A DNA stretch of 64,000 nt from Oceanidesulfovibrio marinus (GTDB lineage: Bacteria; Desulfobacterota; Desulfovibrionia; Desulfovibrionales; Desulfovibrionaceae): NCBI RefSeq assembly GCF_013085545.1, contig NZ_CP039543.1, forward strand, positions 1,302,001 to 1,366,000, written 5' to 3'. Shown here piece by piece: positions 25,414 to 34,652 of the stretch (positions within the stretch are counted from its first letter, which is position 1; every line of letters begins with the position of its first letter). The notes under the pieces are model-generated. The model was not told the DNA's origin and searched no databases. It worked only from the letters and a program-made list of their open reading frames with translations. Both the position numbers and the translations under genes were made by a program.

Positions 25414-25442
25414 TTGCCAACGCGTGCCAATGCGTCTATACG
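25414..25442 (+). promoter_or_regulatory. Sigma-70 promoter of the tRNA gene
   Basis: TTGCCA (-35, 25414-25419), exactly 17 bases, TATACG (-10, 25437-25442). The tRNA begins at 25458, which puts the start of transcription just before it. The rest of 25154-25413 is AT-richer and holds no gene that I can support. Confidence 0.6.
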
Positions 25443-25457
25443 AATTGTTTCCAACGA

Positions 25458-25535
25458 CGGGATGTGGCTCAGTTTGGCTAGAGCGCTGCGTTCGGGACGC
25501 AGAGACCGCGTGTTCGAATCACGCCATCCCGACCA
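25458..25535 (+). tRNA. tRNA-Pro(CGG)
   Basis: A complete cloverleaf of 78 bases. Acceptor stem CGGGATG (25458-25464) pairs with CATCCCG (25525-25531). D-stem GCTC/GAGC; anticodon stem CTGCG/CGCAG enclosing the loop TTCGGGA with anticodon CGG (25492-25494 region); T-arm GCGTG-TTCGAAT-CACGC. Discriminator A and an encoded CCA follow. It reads the proline codon CCG, a common codon in this high-GC sequence. Confidence 0.96.
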
Positions 25536-25542
25536 GAAATTC

Positions 25543-25576
25543 AAGGGGTTACGCCAACCAGCGCAACCCCTTTTTT
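25543..25576 (+). terminator. Intrinsic terminator of tRNA-Pro
   Basis: AAGGGGTT (25543-25550) pairs with AACCCCTT (25565-25572), and T residues run to 25576. It starts 8 bases after the tRNA, so the tRNA is a single-gene transcript. Confidence 0.85.
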
Positions 25577-25627
25577 CTTTGGCGCTCCGCGCCCTTCTCA
25601 GCCTTCGGACGCGCCGTCGCGTCACAA

Positions 25628-26707
25628 TCACCGCCCCACAGAGTACTCCGCAAAGCCGTTCTCGCACGGCGCACCGGCGGCCACATACATTGTCCGCTCC
25701 TCCGGAACCATAACCACCGAGGCGGCGGAGATGGCGGAAAGGGCGTACGGGATGTCCGCGTCCAGATGCCGGCAGATTGAGTACGGATACCCTTCGTGGT
25801 CGGCCAGCAGCTGCATCATCAGCTCCGGAGTGAGCTCGCCGTAGTGCTCCCGGATCAGCTCCCGCAACCTGTCCGCGCGTTTGAACGAGTCCGGCATATA
25901 CATCTGCGCCACGTCGTCCTTGGTGTATGCTTCGGTCTCATAATGGTTGGCGTGGACCAGCACGCCCTGCTGCGGTTCGAGAACGGTGCACCCGTCGTAC
26001 ACGCTCTCGACCCCGGCCATGCGGCCATCCCCAGAGGCCACATGAAAATACTCCACGCCCCGCGAATGCTTTTTCAGAATCTCCAGCGCCTTGTCTGTCG
26101 TGGGCTGGCGCATTGCCTCGGCCAGATAATACGCAAACGGCGTATGGTCCGTCACCGGCCCCATGGGCGCGATGGTCAGGTTGGCGGAGTTGGCCAGTCC
26201 GTGCGACGTAAGAATGATGCTCGACGCGCAGAAGAAGGTCAGCGCAAGATGCCCGCTGCCATCGGGATAGGTGACGCGCATGAGATCAAGGGGCGTCTCC
26301 TGGTGCCAGTCCACGTTCTGTCCGATGATGGTCTGCCCGTCTTTCGTGGCCGGACCGGTCACGGCAAAGGACGTGCACATGGGCGCCAGGTACGGATAGA
26401 CCCCCACCAGCTCCGTGAAGCAGCTCACGGCAAAGCACTCCTCAAAGGACAGGCCGGAACCTTCGGCCATGCCCCGAATGCGCTCAACTCCCTCGGGAAA
26501 ACATTGTTCGACATTGGGAAGATACTTCCCAGCCGCCGCGCACACGGTCTCGCGGTCCACACGGCATTGATACGGCGCGTGCTCCAGCCAGGACATGAGC
26601 ATGTCCAGACCCTTGCGGATATCCTCGCGCGCCGCCTCGCCATACTGCCGGCCGATCTCGGCGGGCGTACCGCTGCATTCCAGAAGCCGTAACCGTTTCA
26701 TCGTCAT
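25628..26707 (-). CDS. C45-family peptidase/acyltransferase (IAT-like Ntn-hydrolase)
   Basis: A 359-residue protein of the acyl-CoA:6-aminopenicillanic acid acyltransferase-like (C45) family, Ntn-hydrolases that mature by self-cleavage at an internal Cys. The nucleophile is expected at Cys111 in MCTSFAVTG, followed by the usual IIGQNVDWH strand and the SSIILTSHGLANSANLTIAP region; the N-terminal part (GTPAEIGRQYGEAAREDI, EGVERIRGMAEGSGLSFEECFAVSCFTEL) is the family's helical pro-segment. Family members hydrolyse or transfer amide acyl groups; the substrate is unknown. The start at 26707 has GGAG 7 bases before it; in-frame starts further up lie in the AraC gene gap. It lies 116 bases downstream of an AraC regulator on the same strand. 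Confidence 0.8.
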   Translation of the reverse strand: MTMKRLRLLECSGTPAEIGRQYGEAAREDIRKGLDMLMSWLEHAPYQCRVDRETVCAAAGKYLPNVEQCFPEGVERIRGMAEGSGLSFEECFAVSCFTELVGVYPYLAPMCTSFAVTGPATKDGQTIIGQNVDWHQETPLDLMRVTYPDGSGHLALTFFCASSIILTSHGLANSANLTIAPMGPVTDHTPFAYYLAEAMRQPTTDKALEILKKHSRGVEYFHVASGDGRMAGVESVYDGCTVLEPQQGVLVHANHYETEAYTKDDVAQMYMPDSFKRADRLRELIREHYGELTPELMMQLLADHEGYPYSICRHLDADIPYALSAISAASVVMVPEERTMYVAAGAPCENGFAEYSVGR

Positions 26708-26823
26708 TGTATTGCTCCTCGCTGCTGAATTGATCCGGTGTTTCGCTCCGATCTGTTCCCAAGCGGAACATGCAGGGATGCTAGCGCACCGGTGCGAGGA
26801 GATATTGGAAAAATGCGACACAT

Positions 26824-27654
26824 TCAGAGCCGGCCGGGAGAAGCGCCGGCAAAGAAGGAGAACTCCTTGATGAAATGGGACTGATCCGAGTAGCCGCAGC
26901 GAAGCGCCAGGTCGGCCAGTGTTCCGACACGGCCGCAACGCAGCCCGGCCAGGGCCGCCCGGTAGCGGAAGTAGCGGATGACCATCTTGGCCGCCACCCC
27001 TACTTCCTCCATAAAGACCCGCTCCAGCGTCCGCACGCTCATGCTGTTTTGCCGGGCCAACTCCGAAACGGTAATGCGGCCGGCGCAGGACTCGATCATG
27101 GCCAGGCAGGGACGACTCCTTGCCGTAGCCATCTGTTCGGCCAAGCCGGCTGTGTGGAAGAGCCCTTCGAGAAACGCTTTCCTGGAGTCAATGCCCGAGA
27201 GCGCCTTGAGCCGTTCCCCGAGCTGATCCGAGTCCATGCCCAGGATTCGTTTTAAAAAGACGCCGCCGTTGACAAGCTCGGATGGTTTGACGTCGGCCAG
27301 TCGCGGGAACATGCCTGGCCGGAAGCGCACGCAGACAAGCTCCCAGGAATCTTCCAGCGGCAGCGAGACCTTGCGGGTGTACGGCCCGGACAACAGGGCC
27401 GAGCAGCTGGCCTCGCCCAGCAGAAACACGAGATCGAAGTGGGAATCGGGAAGGATGTCGAACACGCTCTGGCCCGAGTCGTAACCGGGCAGGCTCCAGA
27501 GCAGCTCGATCAGCCCGGTCAAGGCGGCGGACGGCCGCGCGCCCTGGATGGCGAGGTGCCGGTTGCCCAGCAGCGGCTGCACATCGGCCGGAGCTATCAT
27601 GTCCCGGTACTGTGCAGGGCGTGGCGCGGGGCATTCATCCTGTCGGAAGCACAT
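26824..27654 (-). CDS. AraC-family transcription regulator
   Basis: A 276-residue regulator. The C-terminal DNA-binding part has two helix-turn-helix units: ITVSELARQNSMSVRTLERVFMEEVG and LADLALRCGYSDQSHFIKEFSFFAG, the latter with the family's GYSDQSHFIKEF signature. The N-terminal half (FDLVFLLGE, SGPYTRKVSLPLEDSWELVCVRFRPGMFPRL) is a ligand-binding domain of the type seen in AraC proteins without a cupin motif that I can name. It is immediately upstream of the C45 gene on the same strand, so it probably controls that enzyme. The start at 27654 has an AAGGAGG, although with an 11-base spacer. Confidence 0.85.
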   Translation of the reverse strand: MCFRQDECPAPRPAQYRDMIAPADVQPLLGNRHLAIQGARPSAALTGLIELLWSLPGYDSGQSVFDILPDSHFDLVFLLGEASCSALLSGPYTRKVSLPLEDSWELVCVRFRPGMFPRLADVKPSELVNGGVFLKRILGMDSDQLGERLKALSGIDSRKAFLEGLFHTAGLAEQMATARSRPCLAMIESCAGRITVSELARQNSMSVRTLERVFMEEVGVAAKMVIRYFRYRAALAGLRCGRVGTLADLALRCGYSDQSHFIKEFSFFAGASPGRL

Positions 27655-27878
27655 GAGGAACGAGCCTCCTTCGAGCCCTCATTGCCGGCCCGCCAGGAAC
27701 ACGGGGCAGGCGAGCCTCCGGATGGAGGCGACACAGCTGGATGGGGCCTTTTCAAAGCGTATACACCATGGCAGCCCGCTGGTCATGCGAGCTGCCTGAC
27801 GCATAGTGTGCGGCGATTATTTGGGCGCGACGGTATGAAGCCGCGCGGTTGACCGAAATAAATCCCGGCGTCTCTCTG

Positions 27879-29651
27879 CTACTGCCCGGCGTCCTTGCGC
27901 AGCTGGGCGATAAGCTCCTGCAGGGACCGGGTCTGGTCGGTGAGATCGTTGACCGCGTTGACGGACAGCTGCAAGGCTTGCGAGGTCTCGGAGGAAATGC
28001 GGTCGATCTCCTCGATGCTGCGGTTGATCTCGTCGCTGGCCGCCGACTGCTGCTCCGACGCCGTGGCGATGGAACGCACCTGATCCGCAGCCATATCCAC
28101 CAGTTGCACAATGCTGCGCAGGGAATCGCCCGACTGCCCGGCCAAAGTGGTGGCCTCGCTGATTGTCTCGGAGGAACGGTCCACATTGGTGATGTTCTTG
28201 CGGGCGCCGTGCTGGATGCCGTTGATGGCCTGGCCTACCTCGCTGGTAGCGCGCATGGTCTTTTCCGCAAGCTTGCGCACCTCGCCGGCGACCACGGCAA
28301 AGCCGCGCCCGGCCTCGCCAGCCCTGGCGGCCTCGATAGCGGCGTTGAGCGCCAGGAGATTGGTCTGGTCGGCGATATCCGTAATAACCGACAGAATCTG
28401 GCCGATGTCTTCCGCCTGCTTGCCCAGCGTGGACATATCCTCCTTGAGCTCCTGAGACTGGGACTGCACCATGGCGATGCCATCCACCACCTTGTTCACT
28501 ATGCGGGAGCCCTCCTCGGCGTTCTGCTTGGCCTCCTCCGATGTTTCCGCGGTCCGGGTGGCGTTCCTGGCAACCTCCAGCACCGTGGCGTTCATTTCCT
28601 CCATGGCCGTGGCCGTCTCGCTCACGCGCCTGGCCTGCTCTTCCGATCCCCTGCTCGACTCATCGATCTGCACCTGAATCTCCCTGGAGGCGGACAGCAC
28701 CACGTCCACGATGCCCTGGAGCCTGTCGGCTGCGGCCAGCACGCCTTCCTTGCGCGCGCTTTCCGCCTTGTGCTGGGCCTCCTCGGCCACAGCCAGCGCC
28801 TCGGCGGCCTGGTTCGCCTTGTCCTCGGCCAGCTCGGTCTGTCGGCCGACCTCCTCCATGTTCACCTTGAGCTGCGAGACCATCTCCCGGAAGGCATCGG
28901 CAAGGACGCCCACCTCGTCCTTCTGGTGCACATCCAGCCTGGAGTCGTAGTCCCTGGCGCCCACCTTGCGGGCAAACGCCATCATCCGGCGCAGAGGCAC
29001 CGTGATATTCCTGGAAATGAGAAACGTGACCAGACTACCGAGGAGAATGCTGCCCACCGTAAGGGCGGTGAGGATGATCATGGAGTTGTGGAAGGAGCGC
29101 TGCGAGCTTGTCTCCTTTTCCGCGGCCATGCTTTGCACAATGCCGGTCAGCTTATCGAGGTTGTCGCGCATCTTGTCGAACTGCTGCTTGCCTTCCCCAT
29201 GGGAGATTTTCAAGGCAGCCTCTTCGTTGCCCGCGTCAATCTCGGCGAAAATACGATCCGCCACCATGTCCCAGTCCTTGCGGTCGGCAAAGTAGCCGTC
29301 CACCAGCGCCTTGGTTTCCGGTGTGTTGATATCGGCAAAGAACTTATTGACGCGCGTGTCGGCCTGCCCACGGTTGTCGGTGTAATCCTTCATCTGCTCG
29401 GTGTATTGCTCGCCCCCCTTTTCAAGGGTGCACATGGCGCGCAGGGCAATGAGCATCTGGTGCAGGTCGCGGTCCGCCTCCAGAAGAAACATCGCGCCCT
29501 TGAAGTCCTTGTCGAGCACGCTGGAGAGCTGCGCCTGAATGTTGCTGGAGCCAAAGTACGCCGTGATACCCATGGCTACGATCAGGATAAAGTTTGTGAA
29601 GAAGACAATAGCCAACTTGGTGGAGATCTTGATCCTGTTCAGTAGACTCAT
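27879..29651 (-). CDS. Methyl-accepting chemotaxis protein
   Basis: A 590-residue chemoreceptor. TM1 is at about residues 12-34, the periplasmic part (about 35-188) looks like a four-helix-bundle sensor ([35 protein letters not shown] in part), TM2 is at about 192-214, followed by HAMP ([21 protein letters not shown]) and a long coiled-coil signalling domain. The hairpin tip, [35 protein letters not shown] in part, is the CheA/CheW contact site. Methylation-site helices flank it. No C-terminal CheR/CheB pentapeptide tether is present. The start at 29651 has AAGGAG 8 bases upstream. It is the only MCP near the che operon and may feed CheA. Confidence 0.94.
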   Translation of the reverse strand: MSLLNRIKISTKLAIVFFTNFILIVAMGITAYFGSSNIQAQLSSVLDKDFKGAMFLLEADRDLHQMLIALRAMCTLEKGGEQYTEQMKDYTDNRGQADTRVNKFFADINTPETKALVDGYFADRKDWDMVADRIFAEIDAGNEEAALKISHGEGKQQFDKMRDNLDKLTGIVQSMAAEKETSSQRSFHNSMIILTALTVGSILLGSLVTFLISRNITVPLRRMMAFARKVGARDYDSRLDVHQKDEVGVLADAFREMVSQLKVNMEEVGRQTELAEDKANQAAEALAVAEEAQHKAESARKEGVLAAADRLQGIVDVVLSASREIQVQIDESSRGSEEQARRVSETATAMEEMNATVLEVARNATRTAETSEEAKQNAEEGSRIVNKVVDGIAMVQSQSQELKEDMSTLGKQAEDIGQILSVITDIADQTNLLALNAAIEAARAGEAGRGFAVVAGEVRKLAEKTMRATSEVGQAINGIQHGARKNITNVDRSSETISEATTLAGQSGDSLRSIVQLVDMAADQVRSIATASEQQSAASDEINRSIEEIDRISSETSQALQLSVNAVNDLTDQTRSLQELIAQLRKDAGQ

Positions 29652-29855
29652 TGTGCCAGCTCCTTGGGCTAACAATGGGGGAAATAAGTTTAGGTTGTGG
29701 GTCAATGGTGCAAATATCATACTTTTCATACAGATGCCACTACGTAGCCGCATATAGGGCCAAACGCCGCACGAAAAACTCCTTCTTTTTAATCGGATAT
29801 TTGTCGATATTCCCAAGCAGTAAATAATACAAGTGGTTTCCCCTGAATAAAAAAA

Positions 29856-29881
29856 GGCGGCTGCGCATGAACGCAGCCGCC
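29856..29881 (-). terminator. Strong intrinsic terminator
   Basis: GGCGGCTGCG (29856-29865), loop CATGAA, CGCAGCCGCC (29872-29881): a perfect 10-bp stem. Read on the minus strand it is followed by a run of about seven T, so it ends the transcript of the gene at 29934-30383 and separates it from the MCP. Confidence 0.85.
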
Positions 29882-29933
29882 TCCTTACCACCGGGCCAAG
29901 GGGGGGATTGGCGCCGTTGGAAATTTGTCGGGA

Positions 29934-30383
29934 TCAGGCCATAGCCGGTTCCATATCGAAACCCGCGAACTCTTCCTCCGTAACCACGCGACGGCGCGCC
30001 ATGCTCGCCTCCGGCCTGACGGCGGGCAGTCCGTTATCCATGCACGCCGGCGAAAGCATAGCCCGGAGCTGGCGATCATCATGCGCGGCGATCTGCACGA
30101 GCTTCATGGGCGGCTCGGCGCAGTGGTGGTCGCCTTCCCACAAATATTTGATCAGGTTCTGGGCGGAATCGAAGGTCGTGGCGCTTGCCAGGGACAACCT
30201 CGCAGGCACCGCGATTTCCAGCTGGGAAGCAAGTACATACCCTCCGTCCGCATTGGAGTAGAGATTCAGCTTCCAGGAAAAGACTCCAAGGGGAAGCCCT
30301 TTGGAGGGAGTGTATTCGGCAAGGTGGTAGCCATCGAACTGCAGGGGTTGCTTACCATTCTGAGTCAGGGATATGCGGTCCAT
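29934..30383 (-). CDS. Unknown 149-aa protein
   Basis: A 149-residue, probably cytoplasmic protein with no motif I recognise. It starts with strands (ISLTQNGKQPLQFDGYHLAEYTPSKGLPLGVFSWKLNLYSNADGGYVLASQLEIA in parts) followed by DSAQNLIKYLWEGDHHCAEPPMKLVQIAAHDD; the C-terminal portion is basic and then acidic (RRRVVTEEEFAGFD). The start at 30383 has GGAGGTGA 5 bases before it. A strong terminator lies 53 bases after the stop. The long gap on its right contains several hairpins. No function is proposed. Confidence 0.6.
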   Translation of the reverse strand: MDRISLTQNGKQPLQFDGYHLAEYTPSKGLPLGVFSWKLNLYSNADGGYVLASQLEIAVPARLSLASATTFDSAQNLIKYLWEGDHHCAEPPMKLVQIAAHDDRQLRAMLSPACMDNGLPAVRPEASMARRRVVTEEEFAGFDMEPAMA

Positions 30384-30926
30384 CGAGTCACCTCCGGGGG
30401 TTGTTGGCTGCTTCTGGAAAGTTCTACGACCATATCCCGTATAGCTCTCTGCAACACGGCCCGATATCAGCAACTCGGCATTTCCCGCGTAGGAATCGAA
30501 CACACACGGCGCGTAGGACATGAGCCTACGAATGTCACTGTCGACACCATTTCGTCATACCGGTCTCCCCCCCTTCCCTCACAATAGCCGCTCTGGTATA
30601 GGGACATTTCATGGGAATGGCCCAGTAAGAGTACGCCGCCGCAACGTGACGCGCACGGCCGGTTCACGGTGACTGCGCGCGCATCGCCTGCGGAGGTTTC
30701 TCATTCCCTCTTTCCTCGGCGTACGGGGCCCCTTTCCGGGGCCCCGTGCTGCACTTTCGCCTCTGCTTCCCGGTTTTCCCGGGTGACCACTCCCCGGCTC
30801 GGCACCACAGCAGACGGACCGGTGGTCCGGGATGCGCTTGAGGAGGCCGGCCGCTTCGAACCGGCCGGGCGGGCCCAGTCGCACGAGTCGGCCGTATCGG
30901 ACCAGTTGCACGATTAGGGAGGTCCA
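30384..30926. other. 543-bp gap with strong hairpins
   Basis: No gene is supported here. It holds CGTAGG (30512-30517)/CCTACG (30525-30530), a repeated CGCGTAGGA at 30486-30494 and 30510-30518, ACGGGGCCCC (30723-30732) paired with GGGGCCCCGT (30738-30747), and a GGCCGG...CCGGCC stem near 30846-30867. It separates divergent transcription units and probably contains promoters and a structured leader for the glycosyltransferase. Confidence 0.5.
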
Positions 30927-32138
30927 GTGACACGGAGCACTTCGGCATCGACGCCCTTCGTCATCTGCGACATCGTGCAGTCCTACAGCCCCATCTCCGG
31001 CGGGGTGAAGCGCTATCTCCAGGACAAGGCCAGGTACATGGCCGCCCATCCGGAGTACCGGCACGTGCTGGTGGTTCCCGGCGACGCAGACGACTTCCAT
31101 ATGGACCGCAACACGTCGGTCTACGTCATCGACTCCCCATCCTTCATGCTCACCAAGAGCTACCGGCTGCTGGTGAACCGCACACGCATCCTGGAGATTA
31201 TCGCCTCGGAAAAGCCCGACGTCATCGAGGTGGACAACGCCTACATCCCGGCGTGGATAACCCTGGAGGCCCACGAGGAGTTCGACGTGCCCCTGGTGGG
31301 ATTCTACCACTCGGACTACCCGCGGGCTTTGGGGGTAGAGCTGGGCAACGTGACCCGCTCCGGAGCCGTGAGCATGGTGCTGACCAAGGCTATCGAGTAC
31401 TACCTGGCCGAGCTCTACAACCGCATGACCTGCACCGTGACCTCCACCCGGCAGTTCGAGCGCCAGCTCAAGGCCATGGGCGTCAGGCGCGTGGAGCGCA
31501 TCCCCCTGTGCACGGACGTGGACGTGTTCCGGCCGCGGGATTCGCGCGCCGCGGTCCTGCGCGAGCTGGAGCTGCCCGATGATGTGTGCCTGCTCCTCTT
31601 TGTGGGCCGTCTGGCCGAGATGAAGAACCTGCCAGAAACCTTTGCCATGCTGGACGCCCTGGGCGACGAGGCCCGCAGCGTGCATCTGCTGGTGGTGGGG
31701 GACGGCGAGGAGCGCGAGCTGGTGGAGAAAGAGACGGCGGCGCGGTGCAACACCACCTGGATGCGCTACGTGGATGACGCCGACCGTCTGGCCGAGCTCT
31801 ACTCGGCGGCGGATATCTTCATCAACGCCGGCACGCACGAGACGTTCGGCCTGGTCTCGCTGGAGGCGCAGGCGTGCGGAACGCGCGTGCTGGGGGTTCG
31901 CGGCGGCGGGATGGATGAAACGCTGGAAGGCGAGGAGCCGCTGGTCATCGCGGAGTCGAAGGATCCCCGCGAGCTGGCCGACGCCGTGCGGCGCATACGC
32001 CTGCTACATGAGGATACCGGCGCACGAGAACGAAGGCGAGAGCGTATCGCGGCGCGCTTTTCCATCCACGCAACCTTCGACGCCATGACGCGCCTGTATC
32101 GCAAGCTGGCCTCGGAAAATATACGGCAGAAGGACTAG
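30927..32138 (+). CDS. GT4-type glycosyltransferase
   Basis: A 403-residue GT-B glycosyltransferase of family 4. The N-terminal domain begins with FVICDIVQSYSPISGGVKRYLQDKA, the acceptor-side Gly-rich loop, and contains VIEVDNAYIPAW and VGFYHSDYPRALG. The C-terminal domain has RIPLCTDVDVFRP, LLFVGRLAEMKNL, HLLVVGDGEERELV and the donor-binding E-x7-E motif in THETFGLVSLEAQACGTRVLGVRGGG. Such enzymes add a sugar from a nucleotide donor to lipid or glycan acceptors; the substrate is unknown. The GTG start at 30927 has GGAGG 4 bases upstream. No other polysaccharide genes are nearby. Confidence 0.87.
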   Translation: MTRSTSASTPFVICDIVQSYSPISGGVKRYLQDKARYMAAHPEYRHVLVVPGDADDFHMDRNTSVYVIDSPSFMLTKSYRLLVNRTRILEIIASEKPDVIEVDNAYIPAWITLEAHEEFDVPLVGFYHSDYPRALGVELGNVTRSGAVSMVLTKAIEYYLAELYNRMTCTVTSTRQFERQLKAMGVRRVERIPLCTDVDVFRPRDSRAAVLRELELPDDVCLLLFVGRLAEMKNLPETFAMLDALGDEARSVHLLVVGDGEERELVEKETAARCNTTWMRYVDDADRLAELYSAADIFINAGTHETFGLVSLEAQACGTRVLGVRGGGMDETLEGEEPLVIAESKDPRELADAVRRIRLLHEDTGARERRRERIAARFSIHATFDAMTRLYRKLASENIRQKD

Positions 32139-32231
32139 CCCTTCACGAGGCGGCCGTCGAAGCTGACGCCGCGGCTATTCCACGGAACGGCTGAACAAGC
32201 CGGGCTGCGGAAATCTGAACACGAAAATGCG

Positions 32232-33125
32232 CTAGCTGCGCACCACGAGCACGGGGCGATCCGTCGCCTCCAGCACACGCTGGGCCACGCTGCCAAGCAG
32301 CAGGCGCATCAGCCCGGTGCGGCCGTGGGAGCCCATGACGATGAGCCCCGCGTCCAGCTTTCTGGCCGTTTCCACAATGCGCTTGTAGGCCGGCCCTTTG
32401 GCTGAGTGGGGATGGGCCTCGATGCCTTCCTCTCTGGCGCGGTTGGCCTCGACATTGGCATGCGCCGCAGAGTCTGCCACGGATTCCTCCAACCCTTCCT
32501 CACCGGACAGGTTGGTGATGTGAGCGTCCCTGGCGGACATAACGCAGAGGGTGTGCAGCACGCCGCCGGCAGACCTGGCCAGCGCGCGGGCCTTCTCCGC
32601 CGCCATTCTGGAGTAGGCCGAGCCGTCCACAGCCACGAGGATGCGGCTCAGGTCCAGCTCGCAGCCGAAGGGGATGGCCAGCACATCACACTTGCAGAAA
32701 CCGATGAGCCGCGCTGGCGTGCGACCCAGCATCCTGGTGTCGCGGCCTTCCTTGTTGGGCAGGCCCACTACGGTAACGTCGGCGTCTATCTCCTCGGCCG
32801 ACTCCACAAGACGTTGGTACACCGTGCCGTACAAGAGCCGGGTATCGAACTCGGCGTCGGAGCAGCGCGTGTTCGCTTCCTGCTGGAACTTGGCGAGCGC
32901 TTCCCTGTACAGGTTGCTCAGATACTTCGCTGTTTCGGATTCGCCCAGGGAGACGGGGCCCTCGCCCGGATTTTGCGGCGCGGCGTCGTCGCTTTGCGGG
33001 CCAGGGACAACGGACACGGCGCGGATACGTTTGGCGTCACGCATTGCGCACAACGCCTCCACGGCCACTTCGAGACTCTCGGCCCCCAGATCCACACCCA
33101 CGATGATATTCTGCCAAGGATGCAT
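32232..33125 (-). CDS. Tandem universal stress protein (UspA family)
   Basis: A 297-residue protein made of two UspA domains. The second domain (from ILVAVDGSAYSRMAAEKA) has the full ATP-binding motif G-x2-G-x9-G-S in GSHGRTGLMRLLLGSVAQRV. The first (IIVGVDLGAESLEVAVEAL) lacks it: the matching place reads GLPNKEGRDTRMLGRTPARLIGF, so only one nucleotide site is likely to work. Family role: stress or energy-state response. The start at 33125 has GGAGGTGA before it. The neighbouring gene is an Hpt protein, 63 bases away on the same strand, then a NarL-type regulator. Confidence 0.88.
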   Translation of the reverse strand: MHPWQNIIVGVDLGAESLEVAVEALCAMRDAKRIRAVSVVPGPQSDDAAPQNPGEGPVSLGESETAKYLSNLYREALAKFQQEANTRCSDAEFDTRLLYGTVYQRLVESAEEIDADVTVVGLPNKEGRDTRMLGRTPARLIGFCKCDVLAIPFGCELDLSRILVAVDGSAYSRMAAEKARALARSAGGVLHTLCVMSARDAHITNLSGEEGLEESVADSAAHANVEANRAREEGIEAHPHSAKGPAYKRIVETARKLDAGLIVMGSHGRTGLMRLLLGSVAQRVLEATDRPVLVVRS

Positions 33126-33188
33126 GCGGTCACCTCCATCTGACTGCATCACCGGGGGCAGCGTCGCGAAGGGCCGCGAACGGCATGC

Positions 33189-33590
33189 TCAGTCGGTTCC
33201 GATGTCCAGTAACGCGCCTATGAGCTTGCCGAGGTGGAAATCGATTTCCTCGAAGCCGTCTTGCGCCTGCTCCCAGTCGCCCCGAAGGAGAGCTGATTCT
33301 ATATGAATACAGCGTCTCGACAATGTGGACAAGCCAAAAGGAGAAACCGAGCTGGCAAGATTGTGAACGCGCTTGGCGCATCCATCCTTATCGGATCTGG
33401 AGGCAATCTGCTCTGCTATGGTCTTGCGCTCCTCTCCGACAACGTCGATGAACAACGAAACCACGTCCTTCATGGTGGTTTCGTCGCCACCGAATCGCTC
33501 CAGCAAGACATCCTTACCGATGGCCGATGCAATCTCGACGCTCACAGATTCACTGGTTCCGTTTCCGGGCACCTCTTGCATACAGCCCAT
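33189..33590 (-). CDS. Histidine phosphotransfer (Hpt) domain protein
   Basis: A 133-residue protein carrying one Hpt four-helix bundle. The phospho-acceptor is His76 in RVHNLASSVSPFGL, followed by the helix STLSRRCIHIESALLRGD. The sequence after the His is Ala-Ser-Ser instead of the commoner Lys-Gly, but the helix pattern fits. The start could be 33590 or the next Met at 33581 (which has an AGGA ahead of it). It sits between the UspA gene and the NarL-type regulator (33778-34410); a phosphorelay with that regulator is likely but not shown. Confidence 0.8.
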   Translation of the reverse strand: MGCMQEVPGNGTSESVSVEIASAIGKDVLLERFGGDETTMKDVVSLFIDVVGEERKTIAEQIASRSDKDGCAKRVHNLASSVSPFGLSTLSRRCIHIESALLRGDWEQAQDGFEEIDFHLGKLIGALLDIGTD

Positions 33591-33777
33591 CCTGATGTGT
33601 CATGTACGCTTCATCAGCGCGATTTTATGGCGAAAACTGACGGCAGGCAGGATGACAATGCCCAGGAGAACAGAATGCGTCTATAAGGAATGTCGACAAA
33701 ACCCTGTCAGACAAAAGACTACAGATGCCGCAGAAGAAGCAATGCGGTGCACCCGGCTTGAGCTGTGCTCAAGGGAT

Positions 33778-34410
33778 CTACGGAATGAGCTCGTACTGGA
33801 TCGCGTACTGGGTCAGGTCCGAGTTGGACTCCAGATGCATCTTGGACAAAATGCGCGACCGGTACGTGGATATCGTCTTGGGACTGAGGTTCAGCTCTTC
33901 GGCTATCCTGGTCACTGTCTTACCCAGGCTCAACAGCCGCATGACCTCGAACTCCCTGTCGGAAAGGCTCTCATGCGGCGGCTTGTCGAAATCCCCGCCC
34001 ACCTCCGAGGCCAGAAGCTCGGCGACCTTGGGACTCAGATGCTTGCCGCCCTCGTACACGCGCTGCACGGCTTCGAGCATCTCGTGCGGCCCGGCGTTCT
34101 TGGTCATGTAGCCGGAGGCCCCGGCGCGGATGACCCGGACGGCGTACTGCTCCTCCGGGTAGACGCTGAGCACAAGCACCTTGGTTCTGGGATACTCCCG
34201 ACGAATGCGCTTGAGCACTTCAAGGCCATCCATGCCCGGCATGTTCAGGTCCAACAACACAACGTCGGCGTTGTGCTCGCCGAGCATGTCCAGCGCGGCC
34301 GATCCGCCGGAAGCTTCCCCAACCAGAACAAATGATGAAGAACCTTCGAATATCTGCCGGAGCCCTTGCCTGACTATTGGATGGTCGTCAGCAATAAGTA
34401 CTTTTATCAT
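33778..34410 (-). CDS. NarL/FixJ-family response regulator
   Basis: A 210-residue two-domain regulator. The receiver has acidic residues D8-D9 (LIADDHP), phospho-acceptor D54 (VVLLDLNMPGMDG), the Ser at VLVLSVYP and the Lys in YMTKNAGP. The C-terminal LuxR/GerE helix-turn-helix is SLSDREFEVMRLLSLGKTVTRIAEELNLSPKTISTYRSRILSKM in parts. It binds DNA as a dimer. The start at 34410 has GGGA just before it; longer in-frame starts add an unrelated tail. No histidine kinase is adjacent; the Hpt gene 187 bases downstream is the nearest possible donor. Confidence 0.9.
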   Translation of the reverse strand: MIKVLIADDHPIVRQGLRQIFEGSSSFVLVGEASGGSAALDMLGEHNADVVLLDLNMPGMDGLEVLKRIRREYPRTKVLVLSVYPEEQYAVRVIRAGASGYMTKNAGPHEMLEAVQRVYEGGKHLSPKVAELLASEVGGDFDKPPHESLSDREFEVMRLLSLGKTVTRIAEELNLSPKTISTYRSRILSKMHLESNSDLTQYAIQYELIP

Positions 34411-34652
34411 GGTCCCTTTCGTCGACACACGGTTTGAGTTGATCTGCAATCAAAAGCCGTGCGAATACGAGTCGGTTTCTTATTATCAAATTTCGATCAA
34501 TCGTAAAGCCATTTTTTCATCAACTTAGCTGCCAACAGGCTCCGGTTCCATGGAGTTTTCTCCCGGCATTGTGCCAAACGATGATTCTTGTGTATCCTGG
34601 ACGGAATTTCGCAGTGCATCGCAGATCCGACAATCCGGAGCAGAGAAACCAT

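Noticed and set aside
30486-30560. tRNA-like pieces (CAT loop and GTTCGATTC)
   Set aside because: There is no acceptor stem, D-arm or CCA, and the T-stem has a mismatch; it is not a tRNA.
30669-30917. 82-aa plus-strand open frame before the glycosyltransferase
   Set aside because: It has no RBS or fold pattern and overlaps strong hairpins.
34569-34652. Upstream ATG start for the P-type ATPase
   Set aside because: The extra 28 residues have no family match, and the ATG at 34653 fits the family N-terminus better.
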